This document shows, piece after piece, positions 45,292 through 54,503 of a stretch of DNA of 64,000 nt. Every line of letters starts with the position of its first letter. Positions within the stretch are counted from its first letter, which is position 1. The stretch comes from Acidipropionibacterium virtanenii. Its GTDB lineage: Bacteria > Actinomycetota > Actinomycetes > Propionibacteriales > Propionibacteriaceae. The DNA is taken from NCBI RefSeq assembly GCF_003325455.1, contig NZ_CP025198.1, forward strand, positions 2,046,001 to 2,110,000. Reading direction: 5' to 3'. Both the position numbers and the translations under genes were made by a program. The notes beneath the pieces were generated by a model. The model did no database searches and was not told the origin of the DNA. It was given only the letters and a program-made list of their open reading frames with translations.

Positions 45292-46422
45292 ATGCGTGCA
45301 GTGCACTTCGGCGCAGGAAACATCGGACGAGGCTTTGTCGGCCTGCTGCTGGCGGAGGCGGGCTACGAACTCACCTTCGCGGATGTGGCCGATCAGCTGA
45401 TCGAGCAGCTCCAGGGGGCCGATTCCTATGAGGTCCACGAGGTCGGTGACGAGCTGCGCACGCATGTGGTGAGCGGGTTCTCCGCGATCAATTCAGCGAA
45501 GGACTCCGAGACGCTCACCGGTGCCATTGCCGCCGCCGACGTGGTCACCACCGCCGTGGGGGTCTCGATCCTCAAGTTCGTGGCTCCGGGCATTGCCGCG
45601 GGTATCGCCGCTCGCCCGGCCTCGGCCCCGCCGGTCGCGGTGATGGCCTGCGAGAACGCGATCGGCGCCACCAGCATTCTGGAGGCCGAGATCCGCTCGC
45701 GCTACGAGGGCGACGATCTCGACGAGCGCGCGGTCTTCGCCAACACCGCGGTTGACCGCATCGTTCCCGCCCAGGATCCGGGGCTCGACGTGACGGTGGA
45801 GAACTACTTCGAGTGGGCCATCGAGACCGGGCCGTTCGGCGACCGACGTCCGGAGATCCCCGGCGTCACCTGGGTGCCCGATCTCGCGCCCTATATTGAG
45901 CGCAAGCTGTTCACCGTCAACACCGGCCATGCGACGACGGCCTATCTCGGGTACGCCAGAGGGGTGGAGAAGATCTCGGACGCGCTCAATGAGGGCGACA
46001 TCGAGGACGCGGTCTCCGCCGTGCTCGCCGAGACCCGGTCGCTGCTCGTCGCGAAGTACGGATTCGACAGGACGGAGCTCGAGTCCTACGCGGCCAAGAT
46101 CATGCGGCGGTTCGCCAATCCCTATCTGCCCGACACGGTCGAGCGGGTGGGACGTTCGCCGCTGCGCAAGCTGTCGCGCAACGATCGCTTCGTCGGTCCC
46201 GCCTCGCAGCTGGCCGAGCGGGGCCTTTCCGCGGACGCCCTGCTGACGGCGATCGGCGCGGCCCTGCGCTTCGACTACGCCGACGACAAGGAGGCTGTGG
46301 AACTTCAGCGGCTGCTGGCCGACGAGCCGGCCGAGAAGGTCGTCGAGACCGTCACCGGGCTCGAGCCCGAGCATCCGCTGTACCCCGCGGTACTGGACCT
46401 GGTGAAGTCGGTCCAGGACTGA
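45292..46422 (+). CDS. mtlD: Mannitol-1-phosphate 5-dehydrogenase
   Basis: Oxidises mannitol-1-phosphate to fructose-6-phosphate with NAD. The 376 residues begin MRAVHFGAGNIGRGFVGLLL, the family's N-terminal dinucleotide motif, and include TVENYFEWAIET, KLFTVNTGHATTAYLGYARG (substrate-binding Lys/Asn/His) and RFANPYLPDTVERVGRSPLR. AGGAAAGG precedes the ATG. Works directly after MtlA. Confidence 0.95.
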   Translation: MRAVHFGAGNIGRGFVGLLLAEAGYELTFADVADQLIEQLQGADSYEVHEVGDELRTHVVSGFSAINSAKDSETLTGAIAAADVVTTAVGVSILKFVAPGIAAGIAARPASAPPVAVMACENAIGATSILEAEIRSRYEGDDLDERAVFANTAVDRIVPAQDPGLDVTVENYFEWAIETGPFGDRRPEIPGVTWVPDLAPYIERKLFTVNTGHATTAYLGYARGVEKISDALNEGDIEDAVSAVLAETRSLLVAKYGFDRTELESYAAKIMRRFANPYLPDTVERVGRSPLRKLSRNDRFVGPASQLAERGLSADALLTAIGAALRFDYADDKEAVELQRLLADEPAEKVVETVTGLEPEHPLYPAVLDLVKSVQD

Positions 46423-46456
46423 CACTGCGGAATCGGCGCGTCTGACGCCCGACGGG

Positions 46457-47185
46457 TCAGATGCTCGCCAGCGCCTGGAGCTGGGCCAGACCGACCACCG
46501 GTGCGGTCGAGGCCCGCAGCACGGCGTCGGCCACCCGGACCGGATGGCCGCCGGCGTCGGTGAAGGTCTGCAGTTCGTCGGGGCTGATACCGCCCTCGGG
46601 CCCGACGATCAGGATCACGTCACCGGATGCGGGCAGGTCGGCCCGTCTGATCGGGGCGGTGGCGGACTCGTGGAGCACGAAGGCCGCGTCGGCGGCGCCG
46701 ATCCTCCCGGCGACCTGGATGGACGTCGCGAAGGTGATCTGGGGCACGGTGAACCGGCGGGACTGCTTGGTCGCCTCCCGGGCGGTGGCCCGCCATTTGG
46801 CGAGCCCCTTGTCCCGCTTGTCCGGACTCCAACGGGAGATGGACCGGGACGCCTGCCAGGCGATGATCTCGTCGACGCCGAGCTCGGTGAGTGTCTCGAC
46901 GGCCAGGTCGGCGCGAGGGCCTTTGGTGAGTGCCTGAACGGCGATCCACCGGTGGGTCCTGGCAGGACTGCTCAGGCGGTCGACGACCCGGACCCGCACC
47001 ACGTTCTTCCCGATCTCGACCGCGGGCCCGCGGACCGCGGACCCGGCACCGTCGGTCACCAGGACCGACTCCCCGGCCCCGATCCTCCTCACCGCCGCCG
47101 CGTGGTGCCCCTCCGCCCCGGATATCTCGACGACCGAGCCGGGCCCGGCGTCACCGATCGCGGCGATGAAGCAGGGTTCGGTCAT
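46457..47185 (-). CDS. rsmE: 16S rRNA m3U1498 methyltransferase
   Basis: A 242-residue SPOUT methyltransferase with an N-terminal PUA-like domain ([17 protein letters not shown]) and the SAM knot ([16 protein letters not shown], then [17 protein letters not shown]). It modifies U1498 of 16S rRNA. The start overlaps the dnaJ stop by 4 bases, the common hrcA-dnaJ-rsmE order. Its 3' end converges with mtlD. Confidence 0.94.
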   Translation of the reverse strand: MTEPCFIAAIGDAGPGSVVEISGAEGHHAAAVRRIGAGESVLVTDGAGSAVRGPAVEIGKNVVRVRVVDRLSSPARTHRWIAVQALTKGPRADLAVETLTELGVDEIIAWQASRSISRWSPDKRDKGLAKWRATAREATKQSRRFTVPQITFATSIQVAGRIGAADAAFVLHESATAPIRRADLPASGDVILIVGPEGGISPDELQTFTDAGGHPVRVADAVLRASTAPVVGLAQLQALASI

Positions 47186-48354
47186 CCGCCGAAGGCCTCC
47201 TTGATGCGGGAGAAGACGCCCTTGGAGCCGGTGGTGTGTACCGAGGCGCTGGTCTCGGTCTCATCGCGGGCCTCGGCCAGGGCGCGCAGCAGGTCGCGCT
47301 GCCTGCTGTTGAGCCTGGTGGGGGTGTCGACGAGCAGCGTGACCCCCAGATCGCCGCGGCCCTGACTGCGCAGCTTCGGCACGCCACGGCCGTGCACCAC
47401 GATGCGGGTGCCCGACTGGGTGCCGGCGGGGATCTCGACGTCGACGCTGCCCTGATCGGCGTCGATGTCCTCGCGGTCGGCCTCCAGGGTGCGCACGGCG
47501 ACCGTGGTGCCCAGCGCCGCCGCGGTCATCGGCACCGAGATGGCCATCTCCAGATCGGTGCCCTCGCGGCGGAAGACCTCGTGGGGGGCGACCACCAGTT
47601 CGACGTAGAGATCGCCGGCGGGTCCGCCTCCGGGACCCACCTCACCCTGGGAGTCCAGGTGGATCCGGTTGCCGTCGGCCACCCCGGCGGGGATCTTGAC
47701 GTTGATGGTGCGGGAGGTGCGCACCCGGCCCTCCCCGGAGCATTCCGGGCAGGGGTTGGGAATGACGGTGCCGTATCCGCGGCAGGTGGGGCAGGGCTGG
47801 GTGGTGCGGATATTGCCGAGGAAGGAGCGCTCGACGGTGGTCACCTCGCCGCGGCCGTCGCAGGTGGTGCAGGTGACCGGCTCGGAATCCTTCTCCGCCC
47901 CCTTGCCGTGGCACTTGGGGCACACCACGGCCGTGTCGATGTCCAGGGGCTTGGTGATCCCGAAGGCCGCCTCTGCCAGCGTGAGGCGCATCCGCACCAA
48001 GGCGTCCTGGCCGCGGCGCACCCTCGATCTGGGGCCTCGGGAGGAGCCGCCGAAGGGACTGCCTCCGCCGAACATGGCGTCGACCAGATTGGTGAAGTCG
48101 AAACCGCCGCCGAATCCGCTGTCCCCGAATCCGCCGGCGGCGGCGTTGGGATCGCCTCCGCGGTCGAAGACGGCGCGCTTCTGCGGATCCTGGAGCACCT
48201 CGTAGGCCTCCTGGACCTTCTTGAAGGCGTCCTCGGAGCCCGGCCCGGCGACGTCGGGGTGGAGCTTCATGGCCTTCTTGCGGTAGGCCTTCTTGATCTG
48301 GTCCGCGCTGGCGTCGCGGGAGACGCCGAGCACCTCGTAGTAGTCATCGCTCAT
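47182..48354 (-). CDS. dnaJ: Chaperone protein DnaJ
   Basis: A 390-residue J-protein co-chaperone of DnaK. The J domain (1-70) has KLHPDV with the HPD motif, then a Gly/Phe-rich linker ([14 protein letters not shown]), four zinc-finger CxxCxGxG repeats ([32 protein letters not shown]) and the C-terminal substrate domains. It follows hrcA by 9 bases, so CIRCE/HrcA controls it. This is the hrcA-linked DnaJ2 of actinobacteria; another copy usually sits with dnaK. Confidence 0.95.
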   Translation of the reverse strand: MSDDYYEVLGVSRDASADQIKKAYRKKAMKLHPDVAGPGSEDAFKKVQEAYEVLQDPQKRAVFDRGGDPNAAAGGFGDSGFGGGFDFTNLVDAMFGGGSPFGGSSRGPRSRVRRGQDALVRMRLTLAEAAFGITKPLDIDTAVVCPKCHGKGAEKDSEPVTCTTCDGRGEVTTVERSFLGNIRTTQPCPTCRGYGTVIPNPCPECSGEGRVRTSRTINVKIPAGVADGNRIHLDSQGEVGPGGGPAGDLYVELVVAPHEVFRREGTDLEMAISVPMTAAALGTTVAVRTLEADREDIDADQGSVDVEIPAGTQSGTRIVVHGRGVPKLRSQGRGDLGVTLLVDTPTRLNSRQRDLLRALAEARDETETSASVHTTGSKGVFSRIKEAFGG

Positions 48355-48363
48355 CTGCTGCGG

Positions 48364-49383
48364 TCATCCTTCTGACAGGAACCGGCCCACGTACCGGGCG
48401 ATCGCCCGCACCGCGGCCATGGTCGAGGGGTAGTCCATTCTCGTCGGGCCGACGACACCCAGGCCCGCCCGGCCACCGTCGTCACCATAGGTGCTGGCGA
48501 CCAGTGACGTCGACCGGAAGTTCTCATCGGGGTTCTCAGTGCCGATGCGCACCGTCAGACCCTCGGCCCCGGAGGAGGTGGCCTCCCCGAGCAGCCTCAG
48601 CAGGACGACCTGCTCCTCCAGGGCCTCCAGCACAGGCCGGACCGAGGTCTCGAAGGCCATCCCGAAGCCGGCCAGGTTGGGCACCCCGGCGACCACCACC
48701 CGGGCCGACGGGTCGGTGGCGAGGATCTCCAGTACCGCGGCGGCGACGCCGGACACCGCCGCGGAGCTGTCGGGACCGAACTCGTCGATGAACCCGGCCA
48801 GGGCCTCAGCGGCCTCGGCAATGGTGCAGCCCACCAGCAGGTCGTTGAGCCGGGACCGGAGCCCCACGATGAACCGTTCGGTGTGCCCGGGCATATCGAT
48901 GATGCGCTGCTCGACGGTGCCCGAGGAGGTGATGAGCACCACGAGCACCCGATCGGTCGACAGGCTCACCAGCTCCAGATGCAGGACGGTCGCCGAGGAG
49001 GCCACCGGGTACTGCATGATCGCCACCTGGTGGGTGATCTGGGCGAGCAGCCGGACTGTGCGGGTCACGATGTCGTCCAGGTCGGCGGCGCCGTTCATGA
49101 AACTCATGATGGCCCGCCTCTCGGGGGCCGACAGGGGCTTGACGGTGGCGATCCGGTCGACGAAGAGGCGGTACCCCTTGTCGGTGGGGATACGGCCGGC
49201 ACTGGTGTGGGGATGGGTGATGTACCCCTCCTCCTCCAGAGCCGCCATGTCATTGCGCACCGTGGCCGGCGAGACTCTCAGGCCGTGTCTCTCGACCAGG
49301 GCTTTGGAGCCGACCGGCTCCTTGCTCGAGACGTAATCGGTGACGATGGCCTTCAGTACGTCGAGCTTGCGGTCGTCGAGCAC
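48364..49383 (-). CDS. hrcA: Heat-inducible transcription repressor HrcA
   Basis: A 339-residue winged-helix repressor that binds CIRCE and is held active by GroEL in other bacteria. It begins with LDVLKAIVTDYVSSKEPVGS, then the recognition region RVSPATVRNDMAALEEEGY. The C-terminal domain contains RTVRLLAQITHQVAIMQYP. The GTG at 49383 has GAGGAGG upstream. A CIRCE element lies 31-57 bases before the start, so it autoregulates. Confidence 0.95.
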   Translation of the reverse strand: MLDDRKLDVLKAIVTDYVSSKEPVGSKALVERHGLRVSPATVRNDMAALEEEGYITHPHTSAGRIPTDKGYRLFVDRIATVKPLSAPERRAIMSFMNGAADLDDIVTRTVRLLAQITHQVAIMQYPVASSATVLHLELVSLSTDRVLVVLITSSGTVEQRIIDMPGHTERFIVGLRSRLNDLLVGCTIAEAAEALAGFIDEFGPDSSAAVSGVAAAVLEILATDPSARVVVAGVPNLAGFGMAFETSVRPVLEALEEQVVLLRLLGEATSSGAEGLTVRIGTENPDENFRSTSLVASTYGDDGGRAGLGVVGPTRMDYPSTMAAVRAIARYVGRFLSEG

Positions 49384-49413
49384 TGTCCCTCCTCACCTGG
49401 GATCCCGTAGATT

Positions 49414-49440
49414 CTGGCACTCATGGATCGGGAGTGCCAG
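49414..49440. promoter_or_regulatory. CIRCE operator upstream of hrcA-dnaJ
   Basis: CTGGCACTC and GAGTGCCAG, 9-base perfect arms with a 9-base spacer, match the CIRCE layout (consensus TTAGCACTC-N9-GAGTGCTAA) with GC-richer ends. Confidence 0.93.
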
Positions 49441-49511
49441 TCTACCGCTCTGCCCAGCCGTGTTCGCCCGGCCGTGTTCGCCCTCTGCCGATCGCGTGCC
49501 ATGCTGTCGCC

Positions 49512-50309
49512 ATGGACATCACAGCCGAGGTCGAGTGGTCACCGCTGACGGGGAGGGTGTGGACGACGCGCCTGGAGCCCTGCGCGGTGACCTGCGGACT
49601 GGTCATCGGCGATGAGCATCTGCTGCTGGTCGACACGGGGTCGACGCCGGATCAGGGCCGCGCACTGGCCTGGGGCGCGGCCCGGGCGCTGGGTCGCCCG
49701 GTGGACCGGATCGTGGTGACCCATCATCATGACGACCATGCCGGTGGGCTGGCCGGCGTGCCCGGCGCACAGGCCTGGATGCACCGTGGAGCACTGGCGC
49801 ACCTGACCGAGCCGCCGGCGGTGGCCCACCCCATCTCACTCATGGCATACCTGGATCTGGGAGGGCTGGGGGCCGAGGTGCTGCACCCCGGCGCCGGTCA
49901 CACCGACGGCGACCTGATCGTGCGGGTGCCCGGGGAGCAGATCACCTTCACCGGCGACCTCGTGGAGACCTCGGGCGACCCGCAGGCCGACGAGTCCACC
50001 GACTTCTGGAACTGGCCTGCCGCGATCGGATCGATGATCACCGCCACCGACGGGAAGGGGCGGTACATCCCCGGCCACGGCGATCCGGTCGACGCCGACG
50101 CCGTGATGGCCCAGAACGGGCGGATCTCCCGGTGCGTCGACCAGGTGAAGCAGTCGATGGAGGCCGGGACGCCGGTCGACAAGATCCAGGGTGCTCACGA
50201 GTGGCCCTTCGCCCAGGCCACGATCACCGACTGGATTCCCCGGATCGCCGACCAACTGGCCGCCCGGGGAATTACCCGAAAAGGTCTGTTGCCGCTCAGC
50301 AGGCGGTGA
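49512..50309 (+). CDS. MBL-fold metallo-hydrolase
   Basis: A 265-residue metallo-beta-lactamase-fold protein: LLVDTGSTPDQG, the zinc motif THHHDDHAGGL (about 77-87), LHPGAGHTDGDLIVRVP, FTGDLVET and IPGHGDPVDADAV give the five metal ligands. This is similar to the class B lactamase-like hydrolases of broad function (glyoxalase II, lactonase and others); the substrate cannot be told. ATG 49512 is chosen since homology starts there. It is divergent from hrcA. Confidence 0.85.
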   Translation: MDITAEVEWSPLTGRVWTTRLEPCAVTCGLVIGDEHLLLVDTGSTPDQGRALAWGAARALGRPVDRIVVTHHHDDHAGGLAGVPGAQAWMHRGALAHLTEPPAVAHPISLMAYLDLGGLGAEVLHPGAGHTDGDLIVRVPGEQITFTGDLVETSGDPQADESTDFWNWPAAIGSMITATDGKGRYIPGHGDPVDADAVMAQNGRISRCVDQVKQSMEAGTPVDKIQGAHEWPFAQATITDWIPRIADQLAARGITRKGLLPLSRR

Positions 50310-50321
50310 GACCGCCAGAGG

Positions 50322-51113
50322 TCACAGACGCCTCAGGGCCCCCGCGACTGCCGAATGGGCCCGCTCGTCGGATGCCACGATCAACGGGTCGCCCGGGATC
50401 TCCGTGACACCGAAATCCCGTCCCGACGCGGTCCGCACCACCCCACCGAGTTCACGCACCATCAATGCGCCGGCCAAGTGGTCCCAGGGATGGGAATGCA
50501 GGTAGACAGTGGCGTCGACCTCACCTGCACACAGCCGCGGATAATCCACCCCGCAGCACCAGCGCGACCATCCCCACTCCAGCCGCGGCCCCGACGCGGG
50601 CTGCGGGGCCTGGTGGAAGGCCTTGTGGGTTGTGACGGCCACCACCGGATCGCCGGAGGGGCCACGGGAGAGGCGCTCGCCGTCGCACCAGGTCCCGGCT
50701 CCGGCTTCGGCGAAGTACATGTGACCGCGCCTGGGCTGGAAGATCCAGCCGCGCACCGCCCTGCCGGCGCGCACTTCCGCGACCATCACGGCGTGGTCGT
50801 CGGATGCCTTGATGAAATTGCCGGTGCCGTCGATGGGATCGATCACCCAGGCCAGGGGTGCCTCGGGCAGGCCCGACAGGATCGCGGGATCGGCGAAGAC
50901 CGCCTCCTCCCCCACCGCGACACCGCCTCCACGTGCTACCAGCTCGGCACTCAGAGCCCGTTCCGCCCGCCGGTCGATGTCGGTGACGAGGTCTCCCGGA
51001 TGAGTCTTCTGGTGGATCTGGGCAGTGCTCAGCGTGCCGAACGCGGGGTCGATGATGCGTTCGGCGACGTCGCGGATGATCTGTGAGACGGCCTCGCCGC
51101 TCAATCGGCTCAT
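50322..51113 (-). CDS. Inositol monophosphatase family protein
   Basis: A 263-residue Mg-dependent phosphatase: VTDIDRRAERALSAEL, GEEAV, the metal site WVIDPIDGTGNFIKA (about 89-103) and HPWDHLAGALMVRELGG. Relatives dephosphorylate inositol phosphate, histidinol phosphate or PAP; an extra marker to choose among them is not visible. The start overlaps the DUF3097 stop (ATGA) in the hemW operon. Confidence 0.88.
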   Translation of the reverse strand: MSRLSGEAVSQIIRDVAERIIDPAFGTLSTAQIHQKTHPGDLVTDIDRRAERALSAELVARGGGVAVGEEAVFADPAILSGLPEAPLAWVIDPIDGTGNFIKASDDHAVMVAEVRAGRAVRGWIFQPRRGHMYFAEAGAGTWCDGERLSRGPSGDPVVAVTTHKAFHQAPQPASGPRLEWGWSRWCCGVDYPRLCAGEVDATVYLHSHPWDHLAGALMVRELGGVVRTASGRDFGVTEIPGDPLIVASDERAHSAVAGALRRL

Positions 51114-51967
51114 CCGGCGTCCTCAAGGTGATCCGTGGTGACGAAGTCGATGAGCCGCTCCATCTCGGTGTTGAACCGGGGGTCCAGATCGTGCCAGTCG
51201 CGGACCCTCGCCAGCATCGCCTGCCAGGCCTTCCCGACATCGGACTGGTCCTCGTGGGGCAGTCCGAGCCTCTTCAGGGTTCCGAGCTTGAAGTCCTCGT
51301 CCATCGGCACCTCCGGCCAGGCCTTGCGGCCGATCCGCTCGGGCCTGATGGCCTGCCACACATCGATGAAGCGGTGGCCGGTGATCATGACGTATTCCCC
51401 GTAACCGCCCTTGGCGACCTGGGCGGCGACCCGTGACTCCTTGGTCCCGGCCACCAGATGATCGACGAGCACGCCGAGCCGGTGCCCGGGACCGGGCCTG
51501 AACTCTGCGACGATCCCGACCAGATCGTCCATGCCGCCCATGTACTCCACGACGACGCCGACGTGGCGCAGGTCGTCGCCCCAGATCTTCTCGACCAGCT
51601 CGGCGTCGTGGCGGCCCTCCACATAGATGCGGCTGGGCAGCGCCACCCGGGCGGCCTCGTGCTCGGGGCTGCTGAGGGATCCCGACGCGGTGTGGGCGCG
51701 CTGTGCGGTGCCCTGGCGCGGCGGGATGCACAGGTTGACCGGCTCGCCGTCGATCCAGAATCCCGGACCCACCGGGAAGGCCCGCCTGGCGCCGCGCCGG
51801 TCCTCCAGGATCACCACCCCGTTCTCCCAGGCCACCACGGCGCCGACGTAGCCGGTGGAGGGATCCTCCACCACCATGTCGATCTGCAGTGGCACATCGA
51901 CGCTCTTCTTCTTCCCCTTCTGCTGCCAGCCGGGGCTCAGAACGTCCTTGCTGTAACGATCGGTCAT
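51110..51967 (-). CDS. DUF3097 family protein
   Basis: A 285-residue actinobacterial protein of unknown function. It starts MTDRYSKDVLSPGWQQ, followed by a small beta domain (MVVEDPSTGYVGAVVAWENG) and a TOPRIM-like core: RIYVEGRHDAELVEKIWGDD, LGVLVDHLVAG and ITGHRFIDVWQAI. The Glu and the DxD-like aspartate resemble TOPRIM nuclease/primase sites, though no activity is known to me. It lies between hemW and the phosphatase, a common position. A TTG at 51997 is an alternative start. Confidence 0.88.
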   Translation of the reverse strand: MTDRYSKDVLSPGWQQKGKKKSVDVPLQIDMVVEDPSTGYVGAVVAWENGVVILEDRRGARRAFPVGPGFWIDGEPVNLCIPPRQGTAQRAHTASGSLSSPEHEAARVALPSRIYVEGRHDAELVEKIWGDDLRHVGVVVEYMGGMDDLVGIVAEFRPGPGHRLGVLVDHLVAGTKESRVAAQVAKGGYGEYVMITGHRFIDVWQAIRPERIGRKAWPEVPMDEDFKLGTLKRLGLPHEDQSDVGKAWQAMLARVRDWHDLDPRFNTEMERLIDFVTTDHLEDAG

Positions 51968-51989
51968 ACCCGCAAGCCTATTAGGACGA

Positions 51990-53183
51990 TCAGACAAGCA
52001 GCTCGGTGATGATCCGGTCGGCCAGCAGCCGGCCTTCCAGATTCAGCCGGAGCACACCGTCTGTCTCGGTACCGAGCCCGTCGGTGACGACCTTGGCGGC
52101 ACGGGGAACCTCCTCCTCCCGCAATTCCGCCACAGGAAGCCCGTCGGCCAGCCGCAGCCTCAGCAGCACCGTCTCCTCGTGGCGCTCCTCGGGTCCGAGC
52201 ACCTCCCCGTCGTCGACCGGCAGCTCGCCGGCGGAGCACAGAGCCGCGTACCGGGCCGGGTGCTTGACGTTCCACCAGCGGGCCTGGCCGACATGTGAGT
52301 GGGCGCCCGGCCCGATCCCCCACCAGTCGTCGCCCAGCCAGTAGGCCATGTTGTGCTCGGCCCGGTGCAGGTCCACGACGCCGTCCGGGCCGGTGCCCGG
52401 CCGGGCCCAGTTGGACACCTCGTAGTTGACGAAGCCGGCGCCGGTGAGGGTCTCCTCGGCCGCCAGGTACTTGTCGGCCAGGTCGTCCTCGTCGGTCATC
52501 GGTACCTCCCCGCGACGAATCCGGGCTGCCAGCCGGGTGCCCTCCTCCACGATGAGGGAGTAGGCGGAGATGTGGTCGGGCTCGGCCTCCAGGGCGGTCT
52601 CCAGGCTGCGACGCCAGGACTCTAGGCTCTCCCCCGGGGTGCCGAAGATGAGATCCAGGGAGATGTCGTCGAATCCCCGCTCGCGGGCCAGCCGGGCCAT
52701 GTCGACGGCACGGCCCGGGGTGTGGACCCGGTCCAGGAGCTTCAGCACTCCCCGGTCGGCGGACTGCATGCCCATCGACAGGCGGTTGACGCCGGCCTCC
52801 AGCAGGCCGTCGAGTACCGGCGTCGACAGGGTCTCCGGGTTGGCCTCGGTGGTCACCTCGGCGTCGCCGGTCATCCCCCAGCTGTTCCGGACATGCTCGA
52901 TGAGCCCCCCGAGCTGGGCGGGGGTCAGCATGGTCGGCGTCCCTCCCCCGAAGAACACGGTGCGCGCCGGACCGAGTGCCGGGAACTGTGCGGAGGCCGT
53001 CTCGATCTCGGTATGGGCCGCGTCCAGATAGGTCTGGACGGCGCCGGCCCCCATGGAGCCCAGCACATAGGTGTTGAAGTCGCAGTACCCGCACCGGGCC
53101 GCGCAGAACGGCACGTGGATGTACACGCTGAACGGCTGTTCCGCCAGCGGCTGACCGGCGGCGTCCGATGGGTGAAATCTCAC
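51990..53183 (-). CDS. hemW: Radical SAM haem chaperone HemW
   Basis: A 397-residue radical-SAM protein once called oxygen-independent coproporphyrinogen oxidase. The cluster motif CAARCGYC (Cys 27, 31 and 34; CxxxCxxC) and VFFGGGTPTML are intact, with the HemW C-terminal domain. It hands haem to respiratory enzymes in related bacteria. The GTG at 53183 is chosen: TAGGGC (53191-53196) ends 7 bases upstream, and a longer frame to 53228 would overlap the divergent lipoprotein gene. Confidence 0.92.
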   Translation of the reverse strand: MRFHPSDAAGQPLAEQPFSVYIHVPFCAARCGYCDFNTYVLGSMGAGAVQTYLDAAHTEIETASAQFPALGPARTVFFGGGTPTMLTPAQLGGLIEHVRNSWGMTGDAEVTTEANPETLSTPVLDGLLEAGVNRLSMGMQSADRGVLKLLDRVHTPGRAVDMARLARERGFDDISLDLIFGTPGESLESWRRSLETALEAEPDHISAYSLIVEEGTRLAARIRRGEVPMTDEDDLADKYLAAEETLTGAGFVNYEVSNWARPGTGPDGVVDLHRAEHNMAYWLGDDWWGIGPGAHSHVGQARWWNVKHPARYAALCSAGELPVDDGEVLGPEERHEETVLLRLRLADGLPVAELREEEVPRAAKVVTDGLGTETDGVLRLNLEGRLLADRIITELLV

Positions 53184-53190
53184 AGCGCCA

Positions 53191-53200
53191 GCCCTAAGCT
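53191..53200. promoter_or_regulatory. Shared divergent -10 region of hemW and the sugar ABC operon
   Basis: TAAGCT (53195-53200, plus) lies exactly 7 bases before ATG 53208, and TAGGGC (53191-53196, minus) exactly 7 bases before GTG 53183. The two boxes overlap by 2 bases, so polymerase could use only one side at a time. Confidence 0.5.
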
Positions 53201-53207
53201 CATCCTC

Positions 53208-54503
53208 ATGAACCTCTCCCGACGTCATTTCTTCGGGGCCGCCACGGGTCTTGCCGCGGCCGCCGTCCTTTCAGCCTGCGGCTCCAACTCCGGTGGCGTG
53301 AGCACCGGATCCAGCTCGAGCGCGGCCGCCTCCGGAGGATCCGGAAAGCTCATCCAGTGGTACCACGAGTACGGCGAGAAGGGCGTCCAGGAGGCGGTGA
53401 ACCGCTATGCCAAGGCCTACAAGGACGCCTCGGTCACGGTGAAGTGGAATCCGGGCACCGACTACATGAAGCTGCTGGCCACCACCCTCCTGTCGGGCAA
53501 CGGCATCCCCGACGTCTTCGAGTCCGAGAACGGCGCCACCCTCGACATGATCCAGCAGGGCCAGGTTGTCGATCTCACCGAGGTCATCGGCGACGACAAG
53601 GACAAGTTCTCCAAGCCCGTGCTGGACAGGATGACCTACAACGGCAAGATCTGGGCCATCCCGCAGGTCCTCGACATGCAGCTGCTCTACTACCGCAAGT
53701 CCGTGCTGGAGAAGGCCAAGGTGGATCCGCCGAAGACCTTCGCCGATCTGGTGAAGGCGGCCAAGGCCGTCAAGACCTCCGACATGGGCGGCTTCTTCGC
53801 CGGAAATGACGGCGGCCTGGGCGTGCTGGGCAACTTCCTCATCTGGAGCGCGGGCTTCGAGCAGCTCAACGACGAGGGCACCGACCTGGGCTTCATGGAG
53901 TCCAACTTCTTCGACGCGGTCAACGCGTACCGGGACTTCTCCACCTCCGGGGGCCTGCTCACCAGTGCCTCGAAGGACTGGTTCGACGGATCCCCGTTCG
54001 TCAACGGGGAGACCGCGATGCAGTGGACCGGCCTGTGGGCCCTGAACGACGTCAAGAAGAAGTGGGGCGACGACTTCGGCGTCCTGCCCTTCCCCGCCTT
54101 CGGCGACAAGGGCCGCCAGGCCGTGGTCTTCGGCGCCTACGGTTCCTGCGTGGCCGCCAAGGGGGCCGGCTCCAATGTGGAGGGGGCCAAGAAGTTCAAC
54201 AAGTGGCTGTGGGTCGACCAGACCGACAAGCAGGTCGACTTCGCCAACTCCTACGGCACCCACATCCCCTCGCGCACCGACCTGGTCTCCAAGGCCTCGC
54301 AGATCTCCTCGGGAGCCGGTAAGGAGGCTGCCGAATTCGTCGACAAGATGGGTCACGCCTCCGAGCTGCTGTGGACCTCCACCATCGGCGACGCCTTCAA
54401 CGCGGCGGTCACCAACGTCGTCAAGAAGAAGGCCGATGCCAAGAAGGAGTTCGCCTCGGTGCAGAAGACCGCCCGGAGCGAGCTGAAGCGCATCAAGAAG
54501 TGA
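53208..54503 (+). CDS. Sugar ABC transporter substrate-binding lipoprotein
   Basis: A 431-residue SBP family 1 protein. The signal has a twin-arginine look (NLSRRHFFGAATGLAAAAVL) and a lipobox SAC at about residue 23. The mature domain shows IQWYHEYGEKGVQEAVNRYA, LSGNGIPDVFESENGATLD and FVNGETAMQWTGLWAL, typical of oligosaccharide-binding proteins. The exact sugar is unknown. It starts a three-gene operon with two permeases and no ATPase gene; a shared MsiK-type ATPase elsewhere is usual in actinobacteria. Probably leaderless. Confidence 0.88.
   Translation: MNLSRRHFFGAATGLAAAAVLSACGSNSGGVSTGSSSSAAASGGSGKLIQWYHEYGEKGVQEAVNRYAKAYKDASVTVKWNPGTDYMKLLATTLLSGNGIPDVFESENGATLDMIQQGQVVDLTEVIGDDKDKFSKPVLDRMTYNGKIWAIPQVLDMQLLYYRKSVLEKAKVDPPKTFADLVKAAKAVKTSDMGGFFAGNDGGLGVLGNFLIWSAGFEQLNDEGTDLGFMESNFFDAVNAYRDFSTSGGLLTSASKDWFDGSPFVNGETAMQWTGLWALNDVKKKWGDDFGVLPFPAFGDKGRQAVVFGAYGSCVAAKGAGSNVEGAKKFNKWLWVDQTDKQVDFANSYGTHIPSRTDLVSKASQISSGAGKEAAEFVDKMGHASELLWTSTIGDAFNAAVTNVVKKKADAKKEFASVQKTARSELKRIKK

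Noticed and set aside
45015-45323. A small minus-strand gene in the mtlA/mtlD gap
   Set aside because: No motif, no ribosome site, and it would overlap the mtlD start; the region is better explained as regulatory DNA.
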